Below, piece after piece: positions 45,140 to 56,262 of a stretch of DNA of 64,000 bases. The stretch's first letter is position 1, and the number at the start of each line of letters is the position of its first letter. A program made the translations under genes and the position numbers. Origin of the DNA: Isoetes taiwanensis (lineage: Eukaryota > Streptophyta > Lycopodiopsida > Isoetales > Isoetaceae); contig JAJEKV010000146.1 in NCBI GenBank assembly GCA_021234155.1, positions 1 to 64,000 of the forward strand, in the 5' to 3' direction. The notes under the pieces are model-generated. The model worked only from the letters and a program-made list of their open reading frames with translations. It made no database searches and was not told where the DNA came from.

Positions 45140-45870
45140 AGGGAGAGCATAGAACATAACTCAAACATCACGGGCTTAAGAGAAAGAAAGTCGATGAGAA
45201 GTTTTAATGCAGAAGAAATAGCGATCCCCTAACCGGATGAGAGGCCCTTAAATGCATGCAATGCATGCAGCAACGATGCAACTCTTGCATGCTCGTCTGC
45301 TCGAGAATCGCGATCCGCCGGATCGACCGCATTCTCGAAATAATCGCATGACACAACAACGCCTCGAAAGAAGAGAACTTCCCGCCGATCCGAGATGAAG
45401 GCTCAAGAATTGCCCCATAGTGGAGGAATGCCGAGGTAGAAGCTTAGACGAGAAGGATAGGAAGAGATACGAGAAAGATAGGAAACGCCAGGAAGGGATG
45501 CGCCAGGAAAGGTCAACGCAGCCAAGGTAGAAGAGAACCGAGAACGATAAGAAACGCCAGGAAGGGATACGCCAGGAAAGGTCAGGTCGAAGAGAAACAA
45601 GAATGATAGGAAATGCCACGAAAAGTCAACCCATGCAAGAGGAAGCCCCTCCTCTGCATGAGAGCATAGAACATAACCTGAAACATCACCGGGCTTAAGA
45701 GAAAGCGCCGATCATATTTCAAGGATTAATGCAGGAAGAAATAGCGATCCCCTAACCGGATGAGAGGCCCGAAATGCATGCAATGCATGCAGGCAACGCA
45801 TGCAACTCTTGCATGCTCGTCTGGCTCGAGAATCGCGATCCGTCGGATCGATCTGCATTGTATTTTAAGG
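45140..45870. repeat. Duplicated ~215-bp block with GCATGC palindromes
   Basis: The block AGCATAGAACATAAC..GGGCTTAAGAGAAAG..GCGATCCCCTAACCGGATGA..AATGCATGCAATGCATGCA..CTCGAGAATCGCGATCCG occurs at 45146-45343 and 45659-45862. Between them is a roughly 60-bp tandem motif (AACGCCAGGAAGGGATRCGCCAGGAAAGGTCA) at about 45483, 45551 and a partial 45608. No gene. Confidence 0.85.
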
Positions 45871-45874
45871 GTGT

Positions 45875-47990
45875 TGAACGTCAAGAAGGAAGGTGAGGGA
45901 AAACATCTCTGTTTCTTCTTGCTTGCTTGCTAATGCATAGCTAATACTGGTATAAATTCAATGTATTGGATTTAAGAAACAACATTTTGCAAATCTGGAT
46001 CAACAGTTTAAGCCTTTTATCAAGCGTCTGAGTTGCTGCAGTTTTGACCGGATTGACAGGCAGATTTGCGAACCACCTTTTTCTTTGCTGCAAGTTCTAC
46101 AAATTTGCTTGAAATTTTCATCTTCTATATACCATCTTTAGTTATGGAGATCCTCAAGTTGGACATCCATTTCAGAGTTTTTGGAGTCAAGAATGATGGC
46201 CTGACCTTGAGGAACTCAAGTTTGGCCTTCTGAAGCAGGTAAAGAAATAATAATTGAGAATAACATTTTCAGTTTGTGGTTAAGTCTTCAGAGATTTTAT
46301 TTTGCACGTATGTATGTATAGTTGTTGTTACCATCATTTTATTGTAGAGGTCTCATGTTTCAAGCTTTGAGATCCAACTTTGAAGCCACAAATAAATAAT
46401 CTCTTGGATCCTTATAACAAGAATCTTTGTCTGCATTTCGTGCAAGATAAGGAAGACAACAACATCACAGATGATGTTTTGTTGTAATGATGATGTTATG
46501 ATGTAGAAGAATAAAAGGGAGAGACAAAAGCAAGTTTATAGTTCATTTTTGGCATGGAAAATGGCACTAAAATGCTGGTTGGTTTAAAAATCCGATCTAT
46601 TTTAACAGGTGAAATTAGAATGAACTATGAAAGTGCACGAACAGGTGGCTACAAGAGTTTGTAATACTGCGTGAGCATTACTACAGGCACAACAACTTCA
46701 TATTTAAAGGATGTATTTGAAGTTCATTTAGTGTTTTTTATCTGTGGAATACCAATGAGACAGTGTAATAGATTGTAAGATATGCTTTTCTTCCTTCCCA
46801 TCTGATTGATAAATTGGTAGACTGGTATTCTCAACTGGAGCATTTATTACGATGGAGGGTTTAGGAAATATTATCATGTGTACATAGCAACGTCTCACTT
46901 CATTTGGAAATTAACTAAAAAGAGGTCAAAGTGTCATGGCCTTAAAGGTGTATATTAAACAAAATTGTTGCAATGATGACAATGAGTGCAGATTATACAA
47001 CCTAGAATTTCTACTCTCTCTTTCATAGGCATGTGGAGTTGAACAAGGAGAGGACATAGATTCAGACACAGAATAATGTAATTTGACAATGTGTAGACCC
47101 CTTAACCAAGCCCTAGGGCACCATGAAATATACGCATTTAGAATTATCATACTTTCAACGCATATTCCACATTCCTCCATCAATTCAACGCATAGGGAAT
47201 GAAATTTTTTTCTCATACTTCTTAGAACTGATGAATTTTCGAAATAGTGATTGCAATATCCTTACTCCATTTAACTATGTGTTTTGTAAGTTCACTTGAT
47301 CAATATGTATTATGTACTCCATCATACTACCAATATTTACAAACACTACCAATATTCATAAACAACTCCAACCATTTTGAACACTCTCTTACTGACATTT
47401 TAGCAAAACAACCTCACATTACCAATATTCACAAACAACCATTTTGAACACTCTAAGATGGAGTTTAAAAAGGATCATACTCTAAAAGTAGTGCAAAAAT
47501 AGATATAATAGTTGGAATTACTAGTTAATGTAAGAAATTATGCTCAAAGTCTATAATGACTTTAAGGATTGAAACAAATATATCAAAAAGACAACAACGT
47601 AAAACAATATAATAGACTACTAACATGCATAGTAAATAAGCATGTGCCAAAAACATATAGCAAACTTCCAAAATCAAATGTAGTTTTTGAACTAATAAGA
47701 AAAACTTGAGAGGATTGAAACCAGGTTAAAACCATGTATCTGATCATGCTAACTTGTATGTAAAATCATCTTACATTATCATATTGACAATGTAGGCTCA
47801 AAAATCACCTCCTAAACTAGCAATAATTTTAAGAAACTAGTGTAAGACATATAATTAGTATAAGAACTAAGATCAAACTAGTAGTGATATTACAAAACCA
47901 TGAAAGTCATCTAGTTTTCATTGACATTACGAGTTGCATGTATTAAATACCATCATTATACTAGTTTCCATAATGATTATGAATGCGAGT
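45875..47990. other. CACTA right subterminal region, no gene
   Basis: AT-rich, no domain-bearing frame. ACCAATATT(C/T)ACAAACA and CCATTTTGAACACTCT recur in 47328-47455, which may be subterminal binding repeats. The rest shows nothing I can name. Confidence 0.6.
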
Positions 47991-47991
47991 T

Positions 47992-48010
47992 AATTTTTGG
48001 GGGCCTTGTG
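47992..48010. repeat. CACTA right terminal inverted repeat
   Basis: AATTTTTGGGGGCCTTGTG, followed by TAA. Its reverse complement equals the left end apart from one extra A. Confidence 0.95.
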
Positions 48011-48013
48011 TAA

Positions 48014-49650
48014 TGGGCATTGGAAAGTATGACTTGATCATAGGAATGGAGTACCTTGGGCCAGCAGGGGCCATTATCGACTGTGGAAAGCGGAAGGTGA
48101 CCTTCCCAACGCCCGACGGCAAGATCATTGAGATAACAGGTAAGGAAGTTGTTCCCATCATGCAGTGTATGTCTTCTAAACGGCTGTTCAAGTGCATCAA
48201 GAGTGAGCAAGTGGCATACATCTTCAAGCTTGAGATTAGTGAGCCGGAATCCGAAGGAAGCAAAGAAGACAAGGTGCTCAAAGAAGTTGTCAAGCAAGTA
48301 GCTAAAGCCGATCACGCGGAGTTCCATGATCTCTTCCCGTGATGAGATCAAGCGGCAGCCCTCCTTATAGGGGAGTCGAAAAGTAGATAGCACTCGAACC
48401 AGAACAAAGCCAACAAGCAAGGCTCCATATAGAATGACAACGCAGAGAGTTGCCTGAGTCAAGAAGAAGCTAGTGAGCCGCCGACCTAGGTTTCATTAGA
48501 CCTAGTGTCTCGCCGTTTTGGAGCCCATTCTCTTCGTTAAGAAGAAGGATGGCAGTTTAAGGATGTGCATAGACTATAGACAGTTGAACAAGCACACCAT
48601 TAAGAACAAGTATGCGCTTCCAAGATCAGACGACTTGATGGATCAGCTCCAAGGGGCAAAGATCTTCTCCAAAATCGACTTAAGGTCAGGTTATCATCGA
48701 TCGGGATAAAGGAAGAAGATATCCATAAGACCGCCGCCGTAACGCGGTATGGGCATTATGAGTTCAAAGAATGCCTTTCGGCTTATCAAATGCCCCCGCA
48801 ACGCTCATGAGGCTCATGAACGACATCTTCAGGGAGTTTTTAGACACCTTTGTGATTGTTTTCTTTGACGACATTTTGGTGTATAGCAGATCCCTTGAAG
48901 AGCACGTACAACACTTGAGAAGAGTGCTAGAAAAGTTGAAGAGGCACCCGGTTATGCGCCAAGTTGTCGGCGCCGCCGCAATGTAAAAAGGTGGAGTATC
49001 TAGGTCATGTGATCTCAGCCAGAAGGCATCTCGACGGATCCCCGCAAAGATTGAAGCCGCTATTCAAAGGGCCGGGCCAAGAATGTGCATGAAGTCGAAG
49101 TTTTCGCCTAGTTGTGGTACTACAGAAGTTCGTGAAGAACTTTGCTAAGATAGCAGCCCCAATTAACGGACTGACGAGGGCGAGAAGGTGAAAGATTGGG
49201 TAGAGCATTGGCACAAGAAAGCCCAAAAGGGGTTTGAATTGTTGAAGGAAGCTTTTAACAACAGCCCAGTCTTAACCCCGCTCACGACCCGGAGAAAGAT
49301 AAGCTTGTAGCAACAGATGCGCAGTAAGATAGCTACAGTGCGGTGCTTATGCAAGAAGAGCGTGTGGTAGCGTATGATTCCGTGAAGATGAACGACGCCG
49401 AGACGCCGCTACCCAACGACGCATCGAGGAGTTGCTTTAGGTTGTCGGGGCATTAAGAATATGGAGGCATTATCTCTTGGGAAGGAAGTTCCAATTGATA
49501 CCGACCATCGAGCCTCCAATATGTATTCACGCTAAACCACACCTTAACTGAGGCAGCGGAGATGGATGGAGTTCCTCAAGAATATGACTTTGATATAGTC
49601 TACAAGTCGGGAAGCTCAATGTGGTAGCAGATGCGCTTTCAAGGCATCCC
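48014..49650 (+). pseudogene. pol: Chromovirus protease end, reverse transcriptase and RNase H
   Basis: From the CACTA target site: YDLIIGMEYLGPAGAIIDC (protease C-terminus), then after shifts [20 protein letters not shown] with [14 protein letters not shown] and [13 protein letters not shown] (48516-48705; RT motifs 1-3), [20 protein letters not shown] and [15 protein letters not shown] (48771-48905; the DD catalytic pair). RNase H pieces are VATDAQ..SAVLMQEERVVAY (49300-49375), and about 49440-49645 IWRHYLLGRKFQL, TDHRA- and NVVADALSRHP-like segments. The order is that of Ty3/gypsy pol. At least eight frame changes or stops make this copy inactive as read. Confidence 0.9.
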
Positions 49651-49779
49651 TTGACAACTAGAGTGCATTGCAATGCAATTTCGACGCCTCCAAATGACTT
49701 TGGTAAGAGGATTGAAGAGTCCTTGCCAACGGATGTGGATTTCGTGGAAGTATGGGCAAGCCTTTTCAAGGAGGCTAGA

Positions 49780-50660
49780 ACAGGATAAAGAGCGGGAGGC
49801 CTTCAAGCATTATAAGAAGGAAGGCAACCTGTTATACCATAAGAACAAGTTGTGCGTGCACTAATCATCGTGTAAGGAAGTTGATCCTCCATGACACGCG
49901 ACAACACCCCAATAGCTGGCCATGCGGGATTCATGAAAACATATTTCAAAAAGCGCAGCAGCCTATTATTGGCCGTGAATGAAGAAGCAAATAGCTCGCT
50001 ACATCAAGGAATGTCAGCTATATGCCAGCAGACGAAGGCGGAGCAGCTTCAATTCAGGGGCATTGGAGCCATTAGCGGTGCCAAACGCTAAGTGGGAGGT
50101 AATCAAAGATGGATTTTATCACGTGACTCCCAAGAACAAAGAAGAGGGAAGGATGCCTTGATGGTAGTGGTCGACAAGTTGTCGAAGATGGCACATTTTG
50201 TGCCTTGCGTAACTACGAGATACAGCCATGGATACAAAGAAAGCTCTTCACCAAAGAGATCTTCGTGCTTCATGGCATGCCAAGGGAGATCATCTCCGGC
50301 AGTGGATCCGGTTCATGAGCCTTTTGGCAAGACCTCTTTTGCATAATTCAGACGGTTATCCATGAGCACGGCATACCATCCTCGACGGATGGCCGACGGA
50401 GCGGACCAACAGATTTTAGAGGACATGCTACTAAACTATGTCCGAATAAGCAAAGTATGTGGGAAGAATTTATTCACTTGGTGGAGTTTGCATACAATAG
50501 CACCAAGCAGAATCATCCCAAATGTCGCCGTTTATGATCAATTACGGCTATCGGTGTTTAACCCGCACACTTGGCACAACCCCCGTGTCAAAAGTGGAAG
50601 TTTCGCAGCAGATGTTGGACGATATGCGCAGCTTTTGTGGAAGAAGTTCGAGGTTATCCG
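49780..50660 (+). pseudogene. pol: Chromovirus integrase
   Basis: A zinc-binding H-H-C-C region is partly seen (KKQIARYIKECQLYASRRRR at about 49979-50040). The core then has VPNAKWEVI, DALMVVVDKLSKMAHFVPC (50154-50210), a GMPREIISG-like stretch (50275-50300) and WEEFIHLVEFAYNS/MSPFMINYGYRC-like pieces (50460-50550). Integrase inserts the cDNA. The frame is broken many times. Confidence 0.85.
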
Positions 50661-50699
50661 CTAGCTGCAAGAAGTCGCCAAGAGCATCGCCGACAAGCA

Positions 50700-51120
50700 T
50701 CGAACAAAGAAGAGAGTTCAAAGTTGGAGATGATGTTTGGCTCAAGATCAAGGTGAAGCAGCGTAAGCTCGGGATCGGCAATTGCAAGAAGCTTGCTCCA
50801 AGGTGGGCTGGACCGCTCGTAATAGTCAAGAGAGTAGGTAATCAATCCTACAAGCTAGATTTGCCAAAGACACCTAAAGATTCATAAGGTCTTCCACGTG
50901 AGTTTGTTGAAGAAGCATACTCCAAATCCGCATTTAAGTCTTGGATTCGCCAACGTTGTTGGAAATGACGGAGGAGCGCTTGGAAATAGTTCCGTAATTG
51001 ATTCTTGATAAAGCTTTCAAGAAAACGAGGAGATCGTAATTCCTCCAAAGATTTGGTCAAGTGGAAACACTTACCGCTGGAAGACGCGACGTGGGTACTT
51101 AAGAAAGATTTAGTAAAGCA
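50700..51120 (+). pseudogene. pol: Integrase C-terminus and chromodomain
   Basis: REFKVGDDVWLKIKVKQRKL then KLAPRWAGPLVIVKRVGNQS and YKLDLP is the GPF/GPY-type integrase tail. After an intervening shifted stretch, DLVKWKHLPLEDATWVLKKD (51050-51110) matches the chromodomain core L(V/I)KWkg.p.eeaTWe. Chromodomains steer chromovirus integration to modified histones. A histone-like gene in the same element (block A) makes this pairing notable. Confidence 0.75.
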
Positions 51121-51129
51121 AAGATCCAC

Positions 51130-52047
51130 GCTTTATGGAGCAATGGGACGGCAAGGTCATCTCCCAAGAAATCGCCTGCATGTCGATTTGTGTAGGTTAA
51201 TTCTTGTGTAGTTAAGAGTAACCACGCATGCCACCCACGCTTAGTATGGGTCGCATGCGTTGTTACCGATGATGGGACCCACTACGGTGATCTCTAGGGC
51301 GTGGTGTAATGTCAATGTAGGCATGACCGCTGCTCGCTTTGGGAAAGTGGAAGGTAGATTAGAAAGTCTACTGGTCCCACGTAAGTAGACGACCTCGAGA
51401 GAAAGGAGGTCATGAAGGAATGCATTGATAGGGAAAGCACCTTTAGCCCCATATATGCTTTGATAGGAGGAATCTATCCTTCGCGCCCCACGCCGAGAAG
51501 GATATCCTCCATTTGGGGCAACTAGAGGTGTAGGCATGAGCTGCATATAGGCATATATCTTTGTCTCGGGGCCATAATGGAAGATTCACCCTCTTCCTAC
51601 GCGGGGAGATTAGCCATGCATCCATGTAGATAGGTGGGTGGTCACCATATAACCAAAATTTTATTAATAATTAAATGATACTAACGTAGTGTCGACCTGG
51701 CAGCCAGAGAGCGCCGGAGGGCAAGGAGGTCGAAGATGAAGACTTGCAACACAATTTTTTTGTTGGAATGTGTTGCAAGGAATGAAGAGTACCCTGACGT
51801 AATTTTAAAATTTTGATAAACTTAATCGTAATGTTAAGTGAATTTTGGAGTAACTGCTTAGTAATGTTGTGAATTGATAAGTTATTTCATAATATAATGA
51901 TGTGATAATGTCATAAAAACATTACCTTGAGGTAATTTTAATAAATGTGTAGGAATTAGAGTAGTAATCGTATGTATCGTGTTGATTGCGTGTTACGATG
52001 ATCCCAAGGTGGGGAGACCCACGATGCCTTTGGACAAAGATCATTTC
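51130..52047 (+). other. 3' non-coding region of the chromovirus
   Basis: From the end of pol to the polypurine tract. Includes an AT-rich stretch 51655-51975 with TAATTTTAATAAAT-like words. No gene recognised. Confidence 0.6.
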
Positions 52048-52060
52048 AAGGTGGGGAGAA
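52048..52060 (+). other. Polypurine tract
   Basis: AAGGTGGGGAGAA immediately precedes the 3' LTR (TGTGACGT). It would prime plus-strand DNA synthesis. A near copy (AAGGTGGGGAGA) at 52004 is probably a decoy. Confidence 0.9.
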
Positions 52061-53714
52061 TGTGACGTTTCCAAAGACAAAAGATACGCCAAAGACTATA
52101 CCGCATCGCCGGCCACGCCGCATTACCTTTACCCACCGACGGTACGCTTAGCGTAGCCGTGTGAGTAGCCCTAGGGAGCAACTTGCCGTAAATATGTGCA
52201 ACAATTAATGTGCACATTTTCCAAGGTACCCATTAATGTGGGCACACATTTCCAAGTGGACACTTCATGCCAAGTGGGCCACACCCATAGGTGCAATTAA
52301 TGTGCACATTTTCCAATGTACACATTAATGTGGGCACACATTCCATGTGTGCACATTTGGCCACCTAGCCCTTAATGGCAGTGGGCCCATTTCCAATTAT
52401 CCCACATGCCAAAAGGGGATAATTGGAAACCCTAGCCAACCCCTTGTCTATATAGGGTAGGAAACCCTAACTAGCCCAATTTTCGATTTTAGGGCTTTTA
52501 GAACTCGCTTTGGCCGCCTCAACATTAAAACCGCATCCCGCACTCGCCCGGGAGAATTGCATCCTTAGTTCCTCTAGATTCGAAGCGTTTCAAAGCAGGA
52601 TGGTCGAAGCTCAGTCGAGGAGCCCCTCAAGGATCGTATTTGGCCAATTAGATAGTCTAAACCTTATTTTAGTCCTAGAATCAAGAGGTTTAGCCTATTA
52701 GATTACCCATAGCAGCCCTTTAGATCTCTAGATAGCAGATCCTAACTAAAGAACCTAACTCTATGTTGTAGATTAGATCTAGTTCTTTAGTTCTCTCGTG
52801 GAAGTATATGGATGATGCATCTCTATGAACTCCTTGTATTGGGAAGGGGGTAGAGACCTATTTGTGTAGTTGATGCTCCTAGAGTAGCCTCTAGCACACC
52901 GTAGATTCGCGGGCCAGGCACAAGAGCCACACCGGATGTGGGTGAAGGGGCCAGATCGGCCGAGAAGGAGGTTCATGTCCCGACTCTTGAACGGTTCCTC
53001 CGGTGTGTAAAGCCTACCAGGGAACCATTGTGGCTAGGTCCAATGGCTTGCTGCGTCTTGGGCAAGGCATGGGCTCGACACCGTGGGGTGGTGTTCACCT
53101 TCCAAAGGTTCGGGCCGAATATGGGCAAAGTGGCCCCTCTAGCCACCTTGAGTCAAGATGTAGATCTCGGGAGGGAGTGATCCCCACCGCCCCATCGGAA
53201 CCGGGAAGATGAGCCGTGAGTAGCCCTCTTGGCTATGCATCCGCTGGCTCTGATCGGTCCCGACACTTTTCGCACCACTCGCAAAGTGTGCATGTGGAGG
53301 GGCGGATGGAGTGGACAACCCTAAGCCATGCTCATATGCCAGCCAAATCCATTGCCATGAATTTCGCCTGCGAATGAACTACGGAGACCCAAGCCGCCAC
53401 CATCCCTTGAGTCCCAGCCTTGGGTAGGATTCCCTATGTGATGTCTTGATCCTTGTCTATGCAGATATGTGGAGGACCATCCTTCGTGATGGTCATATGA
53501 TGTTGATGTATGTGCTACCGACATGTATGTTTACGCCCGCAGCCTAGGTAGGCCCCGAGGGAGACGGGTGCAATGACCCTTCCACTCTTCCCAATCGAAC
53601 CCGCCACGGTTGCGGTGTCATGTGGAGGGCCTTGTATTAGCAGGGAGCTGGTATGGGGATGAACTCTCGCTTTGTATACGGTGAGTGCATCGTATACGAG
53701 TAGGGGACGTCACA
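52061..53714 (+). repeat. 3' LTR of the chromovirus
   Basis: Starts TGTGACGT and ends ACGTCACA, a perfect 8-bp terminal inverted repeat. Near-identical to the 5' LTR over its length. The U3 shows the same GTGCACATTTTCC repeats and CTATATAGGGTAGGAAAC TATA region at about 52447. Confidence 0.93.
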
Positions 53715-55560
53715 ATGGCAGACAACACTATAAATCACGTGGTCAATTTTCAAATTGGTGAAGAACAATTGGAATCAAATCACTGCGCATTGTTGCTCAT
53801 ACTCCATGCTAGTAATACAAATCTGAAGCCGGACTGACACACGTGCCAAGGATATCACATGAAGGTCAGCTTGCGCAGTTGCTATCGGGCTAAGATAGAA
53901 TCTGAGTTACAATCCATTACTTGGGCTGCAGACATATCCACATCTAGCCAACAATTCAGGGCTTTGTTATCGGATGCCGCTAAAGAGGTTTTTACCTCAA
54001 AACGTGCTGTGAAAGGGCTTCCATGTAGATCATGATATGATCAGACATGCAGAGATTCTAAGCGGACATGGCAGAACAGTCAGGGACCTCCTAAAGACCA
54101 ATGAATAAAAGCTTATAGAAAAATAGTGAGGCAGACGGAAAGACAATTCACTATTCACGACAGGAGGAGCTTTGCCAAAAATACATATCAGATCGAAAAA
54201 GTTTTTGGAGCATGCTTTGGAAAGTTTGCCAGAGTATTTTCCTCTCTCAGCTGACACCCTATGAAAACATGTATGTGATCTATACCATCACCCAGCGATG
54301 TTGCACAGAGTAGGACATAGCATAAGATCAGATCTTATGTTCACTGCAGAGGAAGTGTTAGAATGCATCAACCGCTTAGCAAATGGGAAAGTAATGGACA
54401 TCCAAGGATTATGTGATGGGCATCTTAAATGGGCAGGACCGAAAGTGTGTCCTATCTTGGCAGATCTGTTTACAAGGGCTCTTGCGTAGGGATTTCCCAT
54501 AGCATGGCAAGCCAGTCGAGTAGTTCCAATCCATGAAGGTGGATCTACCAGTGACACCAACAATTACAGAACTATTCTAGTCAATAGTTTGTTGCCAAAA
54601 CTTCTTGCATCCATTCTGAAAACTAAAATCAGTACCTGGGTTAAAACCAATAACAAGAGGATCGAATCGCAAGCTGGTTTTAGGTCTGGATGCTCTACAT
54701 TAGATCATTTATTGGTGATGAAAACAATACTTGACACAGTGAAGGGGACAAAAAAGCCAGCATAGTTTGCCTTCGTTGATTTTAAAAAGGCCTTTGACAA
54801 AGTGTTTATATTTCAATTATGGGATAGAATGGATAAGCTCAATATACCGAAACCATTACAAGAAGCAGTATAGGTATTATATGAAAAAGTGCTCGTGTAG
54901 TTATCCTTCCCGTTGTCATTAGAGAACCGAGAATACATTGATAATAACATTGGAGTCTAGCAAGCTACCCACTGTCTCCCACTCTGTTTGGACTATTCAT
55001 TGATGGCCTTGAAAAATGGTTCCATGACAATTGTCCAGAAGGTACAGTGCTTCATGGTTTTGTAGTGCAAGTTGTTAATGTAGGTCATCTTTGCTCGCTC
55101 TTTGGAGTCCATGCAGCGGCATTTAGATGGACTTGCTCGCTTTTGCGACGCTACTGGGATGGAAGTAAATTTAGAGAAAAGAAACATTATGACAGTAAGA
55201 GCGCTCAAATAGGAATGTTCCTTCAGATACAAAAAAATTTGATAAATCCTTGTGATTCTTATAAATATCCAGGGCTGATTTTTTATAGAAATCACAGATG
55301 GAATACTTGCATTGCCCAGAGGATTGATGGCAGCCACAAGGCTCTTTATGCCATGCAGAGTTTGTATAGAGAAGCACACCTATGATCATGGAAACTTAAA
55401 AAAAGATTGTTTGGATCATTGATACAAAGTGTAGCACTACATGGCAGTGAGATTCGGGGGGCTAGTATATCAAAAGGTCTGTGGGAGGATCTTGAACAAA
55501 TGTCGTTCTATATTTCAACAAAGTGTAACCTAAAATGCTTTAGCATGCATATTATAGTGT
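53715..55560 (+). pseudogene. L1-like LINE ORF2, reverse transcriptase half (right part)
   Basis: Continues the endonuclease from 23712: VVNFQIGEEQLESNHCALLL (the S-D/N-H-c motif that closes LINE endonucleases). It then has RT segments: LECINRLANGKVMDIQGLCD (54355-54420), SRVVPIHEGG..NNYRTILVNSLLPKLL (54515-54605), SQAGFRSGCSTLDHLLVM (54670-54720), FAFVDFKKAFDKV (54770-54810, motif A), then LHGFVVQVVNVGHLC, where the FADD box is lost. In-frame stops at 54488, 54762, 54871 and beyond show an old inactive copy. The 3' end near 55560 lacks the ATTTC tail seen on the other LINE ends, so it is truncated or diverged. Confidence 0.8.
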
Positions 55561-55983
55561 ATTAGACTTGTGGCTACAAAAATTTTGCTATTAAGATCTC
55601 TATTTCTTCAAGTTCGTTGTTTTTAGGATGTTTCCTTGGTCAAAATCAACGTTGTAACATCTAAGAGCAACCCGAACACAATATAAAAAAAAAAAATTTA
55701 ACAATACACTATTGTTCAAAGAAGAAAAAATGACATCAAGTCATATTTCGTCAGATGGACAAATAACCTGCAAAAGCAAGGGAGTATTTTAATGAATCAC
55801 TACTATAAAAAAGGGATTACCCTTTAAAAAAACATAAAAATCGTTACAATACTCCAATGGCCTATTATCCTAAGAGAAACAATATATAAAACTTAATGCT
55901 GGTATGGGAACCTTCTGATGGATATTATGTAAAGTCAAAATTTATGCTCTAGATAAATACGAGTGAGATGAGAAATCTTTTGG
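55561..55983. other. Spacer without gene
   Basis: AT-rich, no recognised gene; contains an A-run at 55686 and 55823. Confidence 0.6.
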
Positions 55984-56262
55984 GACGTCTTTGTTGTAAT
56001 GGAGAACGGAATGGGGGAAGCCATTCTTGCTGCCCCATGACCTGCAGAATCAGGGAGCGCCGTTGAGGCGTGACCTGATTCTGCAGGTCATGGGGCAGCA
56101 AGAATGGCTGACCCCATTCTGTTCTCCAACGTCAAGCAAAGAGAAACCGGATTCTACCGGTTTCTGCAAGGCCATTTGCCATTCTTGATCAGAATGGCTC
56201 AAGATTTTTCAAGAACGCTCACCTACTTTGCTTGACGTAATAGAGAGGTAAGTTACATATAT
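55984..56262. mobile_element. Foldback/MITE with perfect 34-bp arms
   Basis: 56021-56054 and 56074-56107 are perfect inverted repeats of 34 bp (CCATTCTTGCTGCCCCATGA.. and its complement) with a 19-nt loop. Outer segments extend the stem imperfectly (GTCTTTGTTGTAATGGAGAA at 55987 against TTCTCCAACGTCAAGCAAAG at 56122). A smaller palindrome, CCATTCTTGATCAGAATGG, follows at 56176, and TTTGCTTGACGTAATAGAGA at 56231 repeats the terminal word. It is best read as a foldback element or MITE; the inner hairpin could also be a small-RNA precursor. Confidence 0.7.

Larger units (their letters stand above)
31289..48010 (+). mobile_element. 16.7-kb CACTA (En/Spm) transposon with captured host exons
   Basis: The ends are CACAAGGCCCCCAAAATT (31289) and AATTTTTGGGGGCCTTGTG (47992-48010), 18-19-bp inverted repeats with one extra A on the right. 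The 3-bp target duplication TAA flanks both sides (31286-31288, 48011-48013). TIR type, 3-bp duplication and a tnp2-type transposase define CACTA. Contents from left: AT-rich subterminal DNA; minus-strand fragments of sigma factor, mitochondrial carrier and RGLG genes; a minus-strand spliced DUF8039-like gene; degenerate repeats; a 690-bp tandem array; the transposase; two inverted/direct repeat groups; AT-rich right subterminal DNA. Because it cuts the chromovirus protease, it inserted after the chromovirus. Confidence 0.95.
23714..53714 (+). mobile_element. Ty3/gypsy chromovirus, 30.0 kb span with nested insertions
   Basis: LTRs at 23714-25390 and 52061-53714 bracket a primer-binding site (25394), gag (29.7-30.6 kb), protease (31.0-31.29 and 48.0 kb), RT, RNase H, integrase and a chromodomain-like end, then a polypurine tract at 52048. 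The target duplication is ATGGG/ATGGC (23709-23713, 53715-53719), and removing the element reunites the LINE endonuclease frame. Without the 16.7-kb CACTA insertion the element would be about 13.3 kb, still large, because about 4.2 kb of extra DNA lies between PBS and gag. Pol has many frameshifts, so the copy looks dead as read. Confidence 0.9.

Noticed and set aside
45248-45619. 123-codon minus-strand frame
   Set aside because: It reads through the ~60-bp tandem motif of a duplicated non-coding block; repeated peptide is a repeat by-product.
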